A stretch of DNA of 64,000 nucleotides from Plantago ovata (Eukaryota; Streptophyta; Magnoliopsida; Lamiales; Plantaginaceae): assembly GCA_028274465.1 (NCBI GenBank), contig CM051456.1, forward strand, positions 50,397,011-50,461,010, given 5' to 3'. The notes beneath the pieces are model-generated. The model was not told the origin of the DNA, made no database searches, and saw only the letters and a list, made by a program, of their open reading frames with translations. This document shows positions 45,771 through 59,200 of this stretch, one piece after another. Position 1 is the first letter of the stretch; every line of letters starts with the position of its first letter. The translations under genes and the position numbers were made by a program.

Positions 45771-46227
45771 ATCCCTTTCCGCAAACATAGGAGAGAACTA
45801 ACTACAAGTACTAGAGTTATATACACAATCGAATATGAAGTTCCCTTGCTTCCTTATGAGCAATTTAAAGAGTCAATTGAAACTAACCTTTCTATTGCCC
45901 TTACTCACTAGATGATTTATTCATCCACTTAATAGTGGTTTAATTAGATGAAAGATACAATACGAATGAGTTGTATGTCTTCCCATTATCTAGAACAACT
46001 ACTAGATCACTAGATTAGTTAGATTGCTATATAGAGTGTTCGTTATGATATCTCTATCCGCAAACATAAGAGAGAAGTAACTACAAGTACTAGAGTTATA
46101 TGAACAATTGAATAAGAAGTTCTCTTGCTTCCTTAATGAGCAAGTTAAATAGTCCATTGAAACTAACCTTTCTATTGCCCTTACTAACTAGATGATTCAT
46201 TCATCCACTTTCTATTGGTTTAAGTAG
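45771..46227. repeat. ~280-bp tandem repeat, units 3 and 4
   Basis: Unit starts at 45792 and 46071 (period 279). Unit 4 is cut at AAGTAG (46227) by the Tat-like LTR. Confidence 0.88.
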
Positions 46228-47272
46228 TGATGTTACTAAAAGATGTTCAGTCTCGTCCTAGTTCGCCAAAATGTGAATTAGGGCGACCCGGACTCTCCGG
46301 AGAACTAAGAAACTGCGAGGATGCTTCCGATGCGAGTGACGATATACTGAGTGGTCGCTCCATCAAGTAAATTGACACATCTGGAACCATGCACCTTCAG
46401 GTTCCTAATACGTCCGGGACCAAGAGTCTATGAGAATTGTCGGTAAAGGTCCTAAGGGCCAGGGCCATAACGGTGCATGCTGGAGACCGAAGATTCGCAT
46501 GCTTCCGGCTTGCTATATCCGAGGTCTAATACTTATGTATACGAGGGACCACGATAAAGCATCTGGATGTGTCACTCACAACTAGCTGCATAACACAAGT
46601 GGATAAGAAGAAGGGAGATATTTATCGTTATACAATCATTGGGCCACGTCGAAGACTGTCGAGGTATAGCCTACCAACCACATATGTGTGTGGACACTTG
46701 GAAAATTGTTGTGATGGCAACGACATGCGCTCCTCTAAGGTCTATAAAAGGAGTGGTTCCCATAGAGAAAGCTAAGGTGGAAAACACATTAGGGTAACAC
46801 TCTCAAGAACTTCACTTCACAGGTACAGTCTTGAGTCTTCTTGGTGGGAAGCTCTAGGCAACAACAAGAGTTCATCCAGGAAAATATATCCTTCATCAGT
46901 GTTATACTCACTAAACACACAACCACACTTCACGTACACGCCCTCCATCATATTCACAAGGTTGGCCCTCAACCACCTTCAAGTAAAGTCTTTTCAACCA
47001 GTTTGCCACACGGTAGACCGGGCAACACATGCACCCCCCCCCCCCCCCAAGATAGGTAGATATCCCTTGAAGAAGGACGATTGAAGGTCACGCTTGGCAC
47101 AAGGAGAGCGTGGAGTCAGACAAGAAGATTTGGTGGCCCGACAGCAGCAAGGAAGCTCACGTTCTGAGGCATAGACGAGATGGCACCCAATGCGAAGATC
47201 CTGACTCCATCAGCTCTAGCCACTAGAGTCTCGGAGCTGATTTATCTCCCAAGGGAAAATCACGTCCCATCA
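46228..47272 (+). repeat. 5' LTR of the Tat-like element
   Basis: 1045 bp from TGATGTTACT to CGTCCCATCA, with terminal inverted repeat TGATG/CATCA. TCTATAAAAGG at about 46740 is a good TATA box. A C run near 47032-47048 lies downstream. Confidence 0.8.
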
Positions 47273-47276
47273 TTTC

Positions 47277-47294
47277 TGGCACCGTCTGTGGGAA
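47277..47294 (+). other. Primer binding site, Tat-like
   Basis: TGGCACCGTCTGTGGGAA four bases after the LTR. It differs by one base from TGGCGCC-type sites common in Tat elements. Confidence 0.65.
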
Positions 47295-47326
47295 CCGGCA
47301 CAAAAAGCTGGTTTCTAAGTTCTTTC

Positions 47327-49393
47327 TGTAAGAAAATATGGTCAGAGTTACCCCTAGGGTACGCAGCGGAATTTCAAAAATTTTCTTAACATACAGGTTA
47401 ATTGATTATGCATATGTCGTATATATATAAACACGTCAATTAGAAGACTAACCTCACTTCCAAAGCAGCTTCCAAGTCTTCGTAATAATCCTGTGTATCT
47501 TTTCCTTCGTCAAAGTCGAAGATATCTGCAATACTCTGATTATCTACAAGATAATAAGAGTTAGTTTCCAGCTCCTAGAACCTCAACCTTGGTATCCACG
47601 GATGAACAGTCTATCGGAAGAATGCTAGGATATTCTTTGTGTGACCAAGAAGACGGGGCGGCGATTCCTCCGGCAAGGGTGGCGCGCGCGTGGCTTTATA
47701 GAGGAGGGGAGAGTTTTTATTTTCTCAAAGAAAACTGGGTATTCAACTGTGTGAATGTCTATGTCAAGAACTCTCTAATAGTCTACTATATATAGTAGTC
47801 AATAGAAGCCTAAAGCATAAGCAATTAGACTTCGTAAAGGAATAAGAATCTAATTCTTATCGCACTAGGAAACCAATATCAAGTCTAGATTCATTCCCAA
47901 TCAAATTAAAACTCAATCAGGAAAATCTAATTTATCCCTTGGACTTCTAATAGAGGAAGGAGTCGAACTCCTTCCCCTATCCCATCTATGCGCGCGCGCG
48001 CGCCTGTCCTACGGGAGATAGGTGGGTCCCAAAATCTTATAGTTCTAATGCAATTCAAACTCCAAGTAGATTTTGCCCATGTGCATATGTTAATTCTAAA
48101 TTAACATATCCTTTCAAATCAAACCTCTATTATATTTCCAAAATTTCTTTAATTGTATTTACATAAAATACAATTAATTAGTCAATTCAATTAATAATTC
48201 CAAATCATTAATTGAGCTACCAAATATTATAATTAATTCCAAATCAATTATAATCCATCAATCACAATTAATTCCAAATTAATTGCGATTCCATCTTCAA
48301 GGATATTCTGATAAGCTGAATCACCACATAGTGTGACCCATAGGGCCTCATCGTATTAAGCAAGTCCTAGACTAGGCAATATGGAATTCCTAGACGGTTC
48401 CATTTGCAATATTAATACATGAGGACGTTTGAGAGGTTTCTCAAAGCAAACCCTTTCGTTGCGAAGTCTGTTGCGCTCAACGCGGCGATGGTAACGTCCC
48501 TTCATCTGACTTGCTCGAATGCATCTAGGATCGATGAAGTGTCTATCCCAATAAAACATCCACGGGCGTCTCAGGGAGTTGCTTGGTTACTAAGATATAC
48601 TTATGACCATCATAATATATCATTTGCACTGGCCAGTGACTTTACCAACACAACTATGCAGACTATGAGCAGTACTCTCCTGTGCTACACTTGAGAGATG
48701 AATCCTTCACAGAATCACTTATCATCCCCATTTGTATGTAGCCATAATCCTGGATCGTGTCTTAGGTCAACTGCTTATTCATAGATGACATCGACGGGTC
48801 CACCAAGGATATGGGGCAACAAATGTGATGATAAAGTCCTGTAAGTCCAAAGGACGACTGGCATCACTTCGACAACTTACCGGTTCCCATAGACACTTCG
48901 GTGTAGAGTATACATCGATGGGAGTGTCAGGTTGGTACTTCCATTGTTCAATAATCCTTCTTCGAACAACTATGCGCAGTTATGGGAACGTTTCTCGATT
49001 GTCCAACAATCCGTTCCGTGGCCGTGGGATCGGCTCACACTTTCTCCAACACGTATAACCTCCACGCATACTAGTCTCGTCTCGTTCATTCAGACCCCTA
49101 CATCCGAGATGAACCTCGACTAGGTAGAGTTTGGGATAGATGATAACTCACATAGCTCCCACTATCTGTGTGATCGGTCATCTATCCGAGGGGACATGTT
49201 TAATATCGATACAAACAGTAATATAGATATGACATGCTGCATGCCTGGTGTAATATAAATATGAAAGCGATACTCAATAGTAAAAGCAACAAACATATAA
49301 TATATTACGCTGACCTGTGTAATAGTACATATATGCCCTCTATAAGGGCTCCATGCCCTTATTAAGGATTGTCTCTAGGACATATACACTACA
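47327..49393 (-). repeat. Solo LTR of the C1/C2 copia family
   Basis: 2067 bp; plus-strand edges are TGTAAGAAAA and CACTACA. It is flanked by a perfect 5-bp duplication CTTTC (47322-47326 and 49394-49398) with no internal sequence, so it arose by recombination between the two LTRs of a full element. The 5' terminus reads TGTAGTG where C1 and C2 have TGATAGTG. Confidence 0.95.
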
Positions 49394-49398
49394 CTTTC

Positions 49399-49832
49399 CT
49401 TTAGCAAGGGCAGAGGAAATTCAAAGTTCCGTACCCAGACATCTTTAAATGGAGTGGAGCCATGGATCCCCCCAAAGGAGTTGTCGAAGAAAGAACTGAT
49501 ATAAATGTGAATGATCGGGGTAAAAGATAGACATGATAATGACCGAACAACTCGTGTTCCAAGTACTCAGGTGGAAGGATCTGACAGAGGACTGAGGATA
49601 GATTCAGATTTGGTCGTACAGAGGACGAAGGGACAAAAGTAGAGCAAGGAGATAGCGAAAACAAAACACGAAAAGACAGAAAACCGTCATCAGTTGTAGA
49701 TCTGGTGTCAAGCAGCGAGAAAAAACCTACCTCAGGTACTTTGTTCTATTTAATGAAGTCATCTGGAGTAAATGGTTCTGGTTAAATGCTCACGCTGCCT
49801 CCTTTTACCCCCATATTGATTCTAGTGTTGCT
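49399..49832 (+). other. Tat-like leader after the solo LTR
   Basis: Continues the internal region of the Tat-like element. No clear gene; a coding-like stretch upstream of 49833 may be an N-terminal part of gag. Confidence 0.45.
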
Positions 49833-50738
49833 TTGAATGAGACAATGATTGAGGAGGTTTCGGGTGAAAAGACCTTAGATGATAATGATTATTCTGATTG
49901 TTGTATCTCTGAGGAAGGGGAACTTGATGGTTCTGTTTTGACTGTTGATGGAATGGATGAGATGGGACTTTTTGATGATTTGCCTGAGGAAAATCTGGAA
50001 AGGAAACTCGAGTTAGCCCCAGACCCTCATACTTTACCAAATGGACCCAGTCAACAACCACCTATTCAAGATCTACTCCCACAAAGTCCAGTTTTTCCAA
50101 ACCACGTAAACCAGATCCTAGAAAACCAACCATTGCCCCCCGTTGACCTAGACATACCCCTTTCCAACACCCTGGCAAGCACTAGCCACGGAAGCATACG
50201 CATGATGCACCCAGAGGTACAACCCGATGGTAGAACGCTTAGAGTGCACTTGAGGTTCTTTGATTATGGAGATGGAAACCAGGACGAGGAGGATAGCCTA
50301 CTTTAGGTTATAAGCGAGGACATGGATCTAATAGGGAACCACAGTGAAGGCCAACCAGAGGCAACCAAAGATCCCCGGCTGCTCTTAGGACAATGCGAAG
50401 GCTTGAACCACATAATTAATAAGTTACAAGGTGCCATCCGGAACACAGAGGAGGCGATCCGAGCACAGGGATCAGAATACGCAAACGATCAAGTGCTGCT
50501 GATGGTGGAAGATTTCTTGATGCCTTATTATGGGAAAGGAGACCCGAGGGAGCATATTGATCTATTTTCCACTAAGGCAAGGAACAACAATATTCCCTGG
50601 AGGCACGCATTTCGCAACACCGTCATGGGAGTAGCGCTATCATGGTGGGACGCTTTTCCAAACAGAGATGTCATGAGTTTTTGGGAAATGAAATTGTGCT
50701 TGAAAAGCCTAGAAGATGTGATCCAATATCAAGAGGAG
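49833..50738 (+). pseudogene. Tat-like gag, truncated
   Basis: One frame from about 49833 to the Athila insertion, with a TAG at 50304-50306. The first part is acidic and Pro-rich (EDFDDLPEENL-like, no known domain). After the stop come LNHIINKLQGAIRNTEEAI and a retrotransposon gag core: PYYGKGDPREHIDLFSTKA, then RNTVMGVALSWWDAFPNRD. The frame ends at TGA formed by the first bases of the inserted LTR. No initiator ATG is evident at the start of the first part, so the true start is uncertain. Gag would form the capsid-like particle. Confidence 0.75.
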
Positions 50739-52191
50739 TGATATCGTTTGAATCAAAATTAATATTTGTATAAAAAGTTAGAGAACACTTATCACTACAC
50801 AAAACTTAGTGCAATGGCAAGTTGTCCCCGAGTGTCGTTCTCTCGGGACCTAGCGTGTCTTTGTTGGTTATTTTGCAAGCTATTTCAGTCAACGAATGAG
50901 AGAGTTTGAAAAGAGTTTTGAAATCTTTGAGAAGACAAGAAATCAAGTTGCAACTTGGATGAATTTCATGTAAACAATTATGAGAAAGAGTTGGTGGTAG
51001 TAAACTGGAAACAATCATGCAATGGATCACGTAAATACTTGTAAGTTCGGTGCGTGAAGCCTTCAACAAGTTCTACAAAGTAAACCGTCTAGACAAGTTT
51101 AAGACACACGTCTTGAAAGGATCCTATCGATACTTTAGTAGTTCCATCTCTTACACTATTTATCTAGCATGCTTGTATGTTTTCAAATCATAGATCATAG
51201 CCTTAATTGATCAAGAGTTTGTTAGATACTCATATTCGAAGGTATTTGATTGACAACTATGTCAAATGAGATAAAACATGCAGCAAGATCGACTCGGAGC
51301 ATCATACAAGCATAACGTAATTTATATTATGATTGAATCCTCATACTACCACCAACACAAAGGGATTTAGCTACTCATACTCATAACACTAAGGATCATT
51401 TCATGTGAATAATCAAAGGAAAGCATGAATTCAAAACACAAGAAAGGGATTGATACAAAGTTACCACCAAAGCTGTCACTATTTGATGGAATTGGACTAG
51501 AAACCTCTCCGTAGATGAATATAATATGCTATCTAAATGCCAAATCTTCAATCTCTAATGTATTACAATGGTGAAATTATACAAAACTGAGAATTAGGGC
51601 AAGAGAAAGCCCCCAAAACGCAGGTACAAGGTCTGATGATATGAGAAATGTAAATGAAAATGTGTATTTAATGAGGAAATCTGTTGCTGTCTTTTGAACT
51701 GGGTGAAGCGCCTGGCAGAGCTGGGCGATTCGCCCAGCCAGGCGCTTCGCTTGGCTCTGCTGGGCGCTTCGCCGAGCAGCACTACAGAAAATGATCACAT
51801 TTTGCTCCCATTCTACTTCAGGTCTCTGTTCTGGGCGCTTCACCTCAGTCTTGGGCGCTTCACCTGGAACAAAAATGCAGCTCCGGCTCTTTTTCTTCAG
51901 CTCTAAGCCATCGAATAGCCTCCTACCCCCTTGGAAACACACATACAGTCACTTATTAGGCCCCAGGCACTATCAAGCACGTCCATGGAAGTCTTGGTGC
52001 TCAAACATGATCCAAATGCATCCAAGATGCTTCGTTTGAGCTCAAAATAACCACTTTGAACCTAAGTACCTGAGAAATGCAAAACAAACAAAACGTGACA
52101 CTATTCTAGAAAACTAACAACAAAACTAGACTCAAAGATAGCAAAAGGAGGCGAAAAAGACAAGATGAACCTGCTAAAAATACGTTCATCA
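50739..52191 (-). repeat. LTR-A, 3' LTR of Athila-like R3
   Basis: 1453 bp on the minus strand, from TGATGAACG to GATATCA; the last bases differ from the family's TTCATCA. The hairpin cluster at 51722-51779 includes TGGGCG/CGCCCA with loop ATT. AGGAG (50734-50738) is the predicted target duplication. Confidence 0.85.
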
Positions 52192-53516
52192 CACTCCCCA
52201 AACCGTACCCTTGCTTGTCCTCAAGGAACAAACTAACTAAATGCAACACAAAAAGGAGTCTCCTTCCAAGAGAGAAGAACTAATCTATTGAAACTACCAA
52301 GTGCTTATGAACAAAGACCATACAAATCATAACATGCAAGTAGGTTGAAGAAAGTCTCGATTGCGAATGTACACATTCTCATGTGCACTTTGTTAAACCG
52401 AGGAGTCTCTCGTAACATCTTCTACCTGGACCTGGTCAATGATGACACAATGATTCATATTATCATACTATGGTTGGCCCGTGCCTATGAAACCGAGGAC
52501 TTACTTCTATTTTTCACCAAGTGAGAATTTTCCTCAAGAGAGGGCGAACCAATACTGGCTCTCATCAAACGAAGGAGGGTTTCCTAAAAAGACAACACTC
52601 CCCTATTCTACCCGACTCTCAAAACCAGATTCTTCAACCGCTTCCTAAATGGCAGGACGAGGGTGGTCTAGAATAGGCCTCAACACAAGGCGACACGAAA
52701 CACAAGGAAGAATTTACAACTCGACACTTACACAACGAAAAACTGAAAATTATTTACAACACTTGACAAAGACTGCTTTTTTGCTTGCTTTTGACCCTTC
52801 TTTTGCTTTTTTTGGGTCTTATTCTTTATTGTCTTCTTTTCTTTCTTTGTTTTTGTTTCGTTTTTCTTCTCTTTCCTTCTTTTTTTTGCTTTCTTGTTTT
52901 TATTTTTATTTTTTATAAAGGTAAGCAGCAGCTACAACGAAAAGAAAAACAACCACAAACACCTCCCCAAACCTATTCGAAAGAATAGGTTGGAGTACAA
53001 GACACCAAAAGAAAAAGAACAACTTTACAAGGAATCAAAAAGACGAAATACAAGAACAATAACGGTAACCCCCTCCCCAAACCTATTCGAAATAATAGGT
53101 TTAATACAAAGGCTCACACACCTCACTCTACCTCCTTCCTAGGCATTTGTCAATCTCAAAAGCAAGGTGAAGTACTTGTCGCCTCTTAAGTACATAATTA
53201 CAGGGGTATGCAACCATAGACTCTAGCATGCATCATTTTATAAGGCCTTCGTGAACTGCAGTAGAAGAAATACCACACAAGGTGATATCGAGATTACAAG
53301 ACTTAACTAGTGCACATGCGAATGTGACAAACCAAGAGAGACAAGCCTCAAACTACTTCATGGAAATGCAATGTATATGGTCAATGGTCAAAAACACTTA
53401 GTCTACTAAAAAAAAAGTTCTAAACACTTGGCAATAAACTCCACACAAAAAAAGTGCAACAACTATACTAAGGATGAAATGCATGCAAAAAGTGAAAAAC
53501 AAACTCACAAGCTATC
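52192..53516 (-). other. 3' noncoding region of R3 (fragment)
   Basis: Homologous in order to 1733-3248 but diverged: purine tract next to the LTR, a T/C-rich (plus strand) low-complexity stretch near 52785-52920, and hairpin cassettes at 52970-52991 and 53080-53101. It is cut at 53516 by LTR-B. No gene. Confidence 0.8.
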
Positions 53517-54925
53517 TGATGAGTCGCTTTTTCACCAATTAAATTTGTTTATAATCCAAAGAACACTTATCACTACACAAAAGGGATAAATGTAGCGATA
53601 AGATGTTCCCAAGTGTCGTTCTCTTAAGGACTTAAAGTGGCTTTGTTTAGTGTGAAATAATTGCAATCAGTCAACAAGTAAGTTTGTAAGAATTAACTAA
53701 ACACTCATGCAACCAACACTTGCTAGAAGAAGATAATCAAGAAGAGAAAGATGTTGGTGGTGGCTTAGTGGTAATGATAAGCAACGAATCACGAATACGC
53801 TTACAAGTTCAGTGCGTAAAGCCTTCGACTGATTTTACAAAGTAAACCATCTAGATAAATTTAAGACACACAAAAGATCACTATCAATACTTTAGACGTG
53901 TTTGTCACTAACACCATTTATCTAGCATGCTGCAAATCACAAACATACAATCCTATAGCCTTGATTGACTAAGAGTTTGTCACAATACTCTATTCGAATA
54001 TATTTTATATGACTATGGATCATAAAAAGCAATTTGCAGCAAGATTAAATCACAATCTCATGTAAGCATAAACATAATTCATAACAATATCAATCCCACA
54101 TTCTACCACCAACATAAAAGATTTAGCTATTCATAATCACAATGGAAAACATCACAACATATGAATTGTTACAGAAAGACATGGGATCAAACTACAAGAC
54201 AAGAGATTGATACAAAGTTACCACCAAAACTGTCACTATTTGGTGGAATTGATGAAAACCTCTCCGTAGATGAATGTGTTATGCAACCCTATGGAAAAAT
54301 CGTCAATCTCTTGATGATAATCAAGCTTCTAGCTGTGGATCTCAGCTTTGGAGCCTCCATGAGTTCTCCCAAGCTTTTACAAAGTGAAAAGAATGAGGAA
54401 AAGTAACTGAAAATCGTGTATTAAAGGACAAAATCGGATCTGTAACGGCAGCCAAGCGGGTCGCTTGAAGAGGGCCAAGCGGACCGCTTGGCAAGAGAAC
54501 CACTTGGCCTCTGCCAAGCGGTTCGCTTGGATACTGGGGGCAGTTTCTGTTTTTCCCCTGTTCTTAAGCGAGCCACTTGGATTCTGGAAGCGAACCACTT
54601 GATATGTGGGACAGATTTTGATTTGGAAATGCATCCTTTTGCTCACGAACGGCCTTCTAACGGCTTGGACTTGTCCTTCTTAACACTTATTAGGACTCGG
54701 GCATTCACGAACATAGCCACGCGGATCGAGGAACTTCAACGGGGCCATTTTCCATCAACAATGCTTGTTTTTAGCTCTAAAAACACCGTTTCGTACCTAA
54801 GTGCCTGAAAATGCAGAAAACACAAAACGTGACACTATTCTACAAAACTAACCAAAAAACTAAGCAAAAAGACAGCAAAAGAAGGTAAAAAAGACAAGAT
54901 GAACGCGTCAAAAATGTGTTCATCA
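53517..54925 (-). repeat. LTR-B, 3' LTR of Athila-like R2
   Basis: 1409 bp; minus-strand ends TGATGAACAC and ACTCATCA. Hairpins at about 54452-54530 use arms CAAGCG/CGCTTG and CCAAGCG/CGCTTGG, with loops GGT, GAC and GTT. CTATC (53512-53516) is the predicted target duplication. Confidence 0.87.
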
Positions 54926-56587
54926 AACTCCCCAAACCAAACCTTTGTTTGTCCTCAAGCAACTAACTAATCTAAATGCAACACAAAAAGGAGTCTCATT
55001 CCAAGTAAAGTGAACTAATCTATTGAATCTACCAAACGCTTATGAACAAAGACCATACAAAGCATGACATGCAAGTAGGTTGAAGAATGCCTCGATTGCG
55101 AATATACACATTCCCATGTGCACTTTGTTAAACAAAGGAGTCTCTCGTAACATCTTCTACCTGGACCTGGTCAGTGACGACACAATGATGCATATTATCA
55201 TACTGTGATTGGCCCGTGCCTATGTAACCGAGGGCATACTATTGTTCACCAAGCGAGACTTTTCCTCAAGAGAGGTCGAATCAATACTGGCGCTCATCAA
55301 ACGAAGGAGGGTTCCCTAAATAGATAACACTCCCCTATTCTACCTAGACTCTCAAGAATGAGTCCCTTTCAACCACTTCCTGAATGGAAGGACGAGGGTG
55401 GTCAAGAACAGGTCTTGGACAAAGGCGACACGAAAAAAAAGATACGATTTACAACTCGATAACTTCACAAAAACAAAATAATTACATAACACTTGACACT
55501 TTAAAAGACTGCTTTTTGGCTTGCAACGACCCTTCTTTTGCTTTTTGGGTCTTATTCTTTATTTTGTTTTCTTCTTTTCTTTTCTTTTTTTTTTTCCTTT
55601 TTGTTTGTTTTTCTGTTTTTTTTTTTCTTCTCTTTTCTATTTTTTCTCTTTTTGTTTTCTTTATATATTGGCAAGCAGCAGTTCACAACAAACAAAATCA
55701 AAAAACACCTCCCCAAACCTATTCGACATAATAGGTTTGAGCACAAAGACGAAAAGTAAAAGAACAAACTCTACAAAGACACCTCCCCAAACCTATTCGA
55801 AAGAATAGGTTGGAGCACAAAACAAAAAAGAGAAAAAGGCAAACTTTACAACGACTCAAGAACGAAGGACAAGAACAACAAAGCAACCCCCTCCCCAAAC
55901 CTATTCCATAGAACAGGTTTAATACAAAGGATCACACTACCTCCTTCCTAAGCATTTCGCAATCTCTAATCGAGGTGAAGAACTTGTCGCCTCTTATGTA
56001 CATAATTACACATGTTACAACCATAGATTCTAACATGCATCATTTTATAAGGCCATAGTGAACTGCAACAGAAGAAACACCACACAAGGTGATGTCGAGA
56101 CTACTAAGCTTAACTAGTGCACATGCGAATGTGACAAACCAAGCGAGACAGGCCTCAAACTACTTGCAAAGTGATGCACATATGATTAATGGTCATAAAC
56201 ACTTAGTCTACTTAACAAAAACGTTCAAGAAACTTGGCAATAAACTCCACACACAACAACGTGCAACAACTAATTTAAGGATGATATGCATGCAAAAATT
56301 TGAAAAACACGACAAATCACAAGGAACTTGAGCTAAAAGGCATGCGCGAACCAAAAGAGCACATAGTTCTGAAAATCCAATAACCCCTCCCCAAACCTAA
56401 ACTCTTGCTCGTCCTCGAGCAAAGAAGAGTTGATAAGAAAGGAAAAATTGGATTGAGGTACACTTCCCTGAGATAAAAGGTTCGCGTCCAACTCCTAATG
56501 AAGAGTATTACATGAAAGGAGTCAAGAAACAAGTGAAAACGGGTGAACACAGGTGGAAAGACAGAAAAAATGGTGGAATTTGACAAC
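54926..56587 (-). other. 3' noncoding region of R2 (fragment)
   Basis: Purine tract, low-complexity stretch near 55540-55670, and three hairpin cassettes (55716-55737, 55790-55811, 55898-55919), one more than in E1, E2 or R1. A lone CTCCCCAAACCTAAAC lies near 56384. It is cut at 56587 by LTR-C. No gene. Confidence 0.8.
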
Positions 56588-57789
56588 TGATGAAGCGGAA
56601 TTTGTCTGATTCTAATTAATCAAATAAATTTGTATTTAGCCAAAGGCAATTCACAACTACAATGAAAACCGTAGTGTAGCAGTAAAATAACCTCGAGTGT
56701 CGATCTCTAAGGACTATAACTAGCTTTATCTAATCTAACTTAAGAATATAAAATCAACAACTACTTAGCAAATGTTTTTCTTATCAGATAATGGAGGTTG
56801 GTGATAGTATGATCATTCAAAGCATAGCAAGTTAATAATCATGCATGAAGTACCCGATCGTTTTGCATAGAGATCTTTCATCAATGAATTGTCCAATTGT
56901 GTTCGTTATAATTCAACACTACGAAGATAGAAGTTTTAGATAGATCAAAGAAATAAAGCAATAACTCAAAGTCTAATTCGCTTTACAGCCATCAGCATAA
57001 TTATTAACCCTTCGCTAAGAAATCACATACTATCACCAACGAGAAGTTTAGCTACTCATAGATGTCATGCAATCAACAGAAATCATAGCAAGATTGAATG
57101 AAAACATGTTGAAAGATAAATAAATATAAATAGAAAAACTGTAAGATACAATGTTACCGAAGGTCGTCAATCTCCGAAGAATCGCGATCTTACAAGCTCC
57201 AAAACGATAAGAAAAAGTATCTCCTAAGCTAAGAATCCCCAGAACAGGCTCTGGAGAATTCCTACCTAAAACTAATGAGAAAGGTGAGAGAAAATGTCTG
57301 GGAAAGTATGAAAAACGGAGAAAACTGAGCAACTATATATAGGTATTCGGCAGGTGTGGGGCGAGTCGCCCCACACACCAGGCGATTCACCTGGTGTGGG
57401 GCGGTTCGCCCCACGTCCCAGGCGACTCGCCCGGGACCTCCAGTCGGTCGGTTACGCGTTTTCGACGCGTTTTTGGATTTCTTTTCCTTTTCGGACTCGG
57501 ATTTTGCCTTCTACTGACCTTTTAGCCTTCAGACTCGACCCCTAGACTTCAAATCCTATCCGGAATCTTCTAGATACTCCAAAAAGGCCTTCGGAACACC
57601 AATTCCTTGTCTACTTCATTATAATTGCCCGGAAAACCTCGTTTTTCACCCAAAACCTGTAACATACAAACTAAAGGGAAACGTGACACTATTCTAATAA
57701 AATGCACTAAAATATATCTAAATTAACATAGAGGATAGCTAAAATAGGTGAGAAAGACTCGAATGAAAGTGTAAAATACACGTTCATCA
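56588..57789 (-). repeat. LTR-C, 3' LTR of Athila-like R1
   Basis: 1202 bp; minus-strand ends TGATGAACG and GCTTCATCA. Closest to the E1-E3 LTRs. Hairpins at 57353-57436 and a TATA sequence (ACCTATATATAG on the minus strand, about 57332-57343). ACAAC (56583-56587) is the predicted target duplication. Confidence 0.9.
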
Positions 57790-59200
57790 AACTCCCCAAA
57801 CCGAACCTTTGCTTGTCCTCAAGCAACTAAGCTAGACTCTAATGCAAAAAACAATGCAACACAAAAAATGGAGTCTCATGCCAAATGAAATGAACTAATC
57901 TATTGAATTTATCAAAAAACATATGAACAAAAACCATACAAATCCTAACACGAATATAGGTTGAAGAATGCCTCGATTGACTCATACACATTCACATAAG
58001 CACTTATGTCAAGACAAGATAGTCTCTCGTAATATTCTCTACCTGGACCTAGTCAGTGACGACGTAATGAAACATGTTAAAATACGAATGGTTGTCCCGT
58101 GCCTATGAAACTGAGGACTTACTACTGTTCACCAAGTTAAGACTTTTCCTCAAAGAGGTCGAACCAATACTGGCTCTCATCAAACGAAGGAGGGTTCCCT
58201 AAAAAGATAACACTCCCCTATTCTACCCATCTCTCAAGCAAAGCCTTAAGCTATTCACCACTTCCTGAATGGTAGGACGAGGGTGGTCTAGAACAGATGA
58301 CACTCAAACAAAAAAGAAAAGATAGAAAATTACAACACGGTTACGAACATTACAAAAATTGAAAAATGAGACAAACACTTTGCTAAACTGCTTTTTGGCT
58401 CTTTTTTTTGGACCCTTCTTTGCTTTTTTGGAGTCTTTTTCTTTTTTTTTTTTTTGATTTTTTTTAAAGCCAACAGTAGCACAAAAAAGAAACAATGACA
58501 CACAAACGACCTCCCCAAACCTATTCGAAAGAATAGGTTGGAGTATAAAATTTACGAAAAAGAAAAATAAAAATAAACTCACGACACACACTAAAAAATT
58601 TAAAACAAGTCTAATGATAGCGTAATCCCCTCCCCAAACCTATTCGAAAGAATAGGTTGCAAACAAAGGATCACACTACCTCCTTCCTAGGCATTTAGCA
58701 ATCTAAAAGCAAGGTGAAGACTCGTTGCCTCGTAGGTACATAATTACTCGGGAAAACAACCATAAGACCCTAACATGCATCATCCTATTATAAAGGCCTT
58801 CGTGAACCGCAGTAGAGAAAACACCACTAAGTGATGTCGAGACTACCAAGCTTAACTAAGTGTCTATACATAAATGTGACAAGCCAAGCGAGAAAAACCT
58901 CAAACAAATTCATAGAGATGAAGCATATGATTAATGTCATAATTAGTTAATCTGCCCAATAAGAAAGTTCAAAAAATTTGGCAATAAACTCCACATAAAA
59001 CATGCAAGACTATCCTAGGATGAATGTAGTGTATGCAACTAAAAACTAAGAAAGCAGTAAACGTGCAAATGCAAAAGCAAACAAAATTTCATGAGTTTAT
59101 CACAAGCAAGACAAGTATAGAGATAACCAGCGATAACCCCCTCCCCAAACCTGAACGTCGTCGCTCGTCCCGAACGTCGAAAGTGGATTTAAGGTGAGAG
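57790..59200 (-). other. 3' noncoding region of R1
   Basis: Purine tract next to the LTR, A/G-rich stretch (58380-58470), hairpin cassettes at 58518-58539 and 58637-58658, and a CTCCCCAAACCTGAACG tract near 59132. No gene. Confidence 0.8.

Larger units (their letters stand above)
46228..50738 (+). mobile_element. Tat-like Ty3/Gypsy element, 5' part
   Basis: 5' LTR (46228-47272), primer site, leader and gag start. It is interrupted by a solo copia LTR (47327-49393) and cut in gag by an Athila LTR at 50739. It was inserted in the tandem repeat; AGTAG (46223-46227) is the predicted target duplication. The lineage is inferred from the primer-site sequence and gag, not from pol, which is not present. 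Confidence 0.7.

Noticed and set aside
46569-47389. Short ORFs in the Tat-like LTR
   Set aside because: They lie in LTR, primer site and leader and share no domain.
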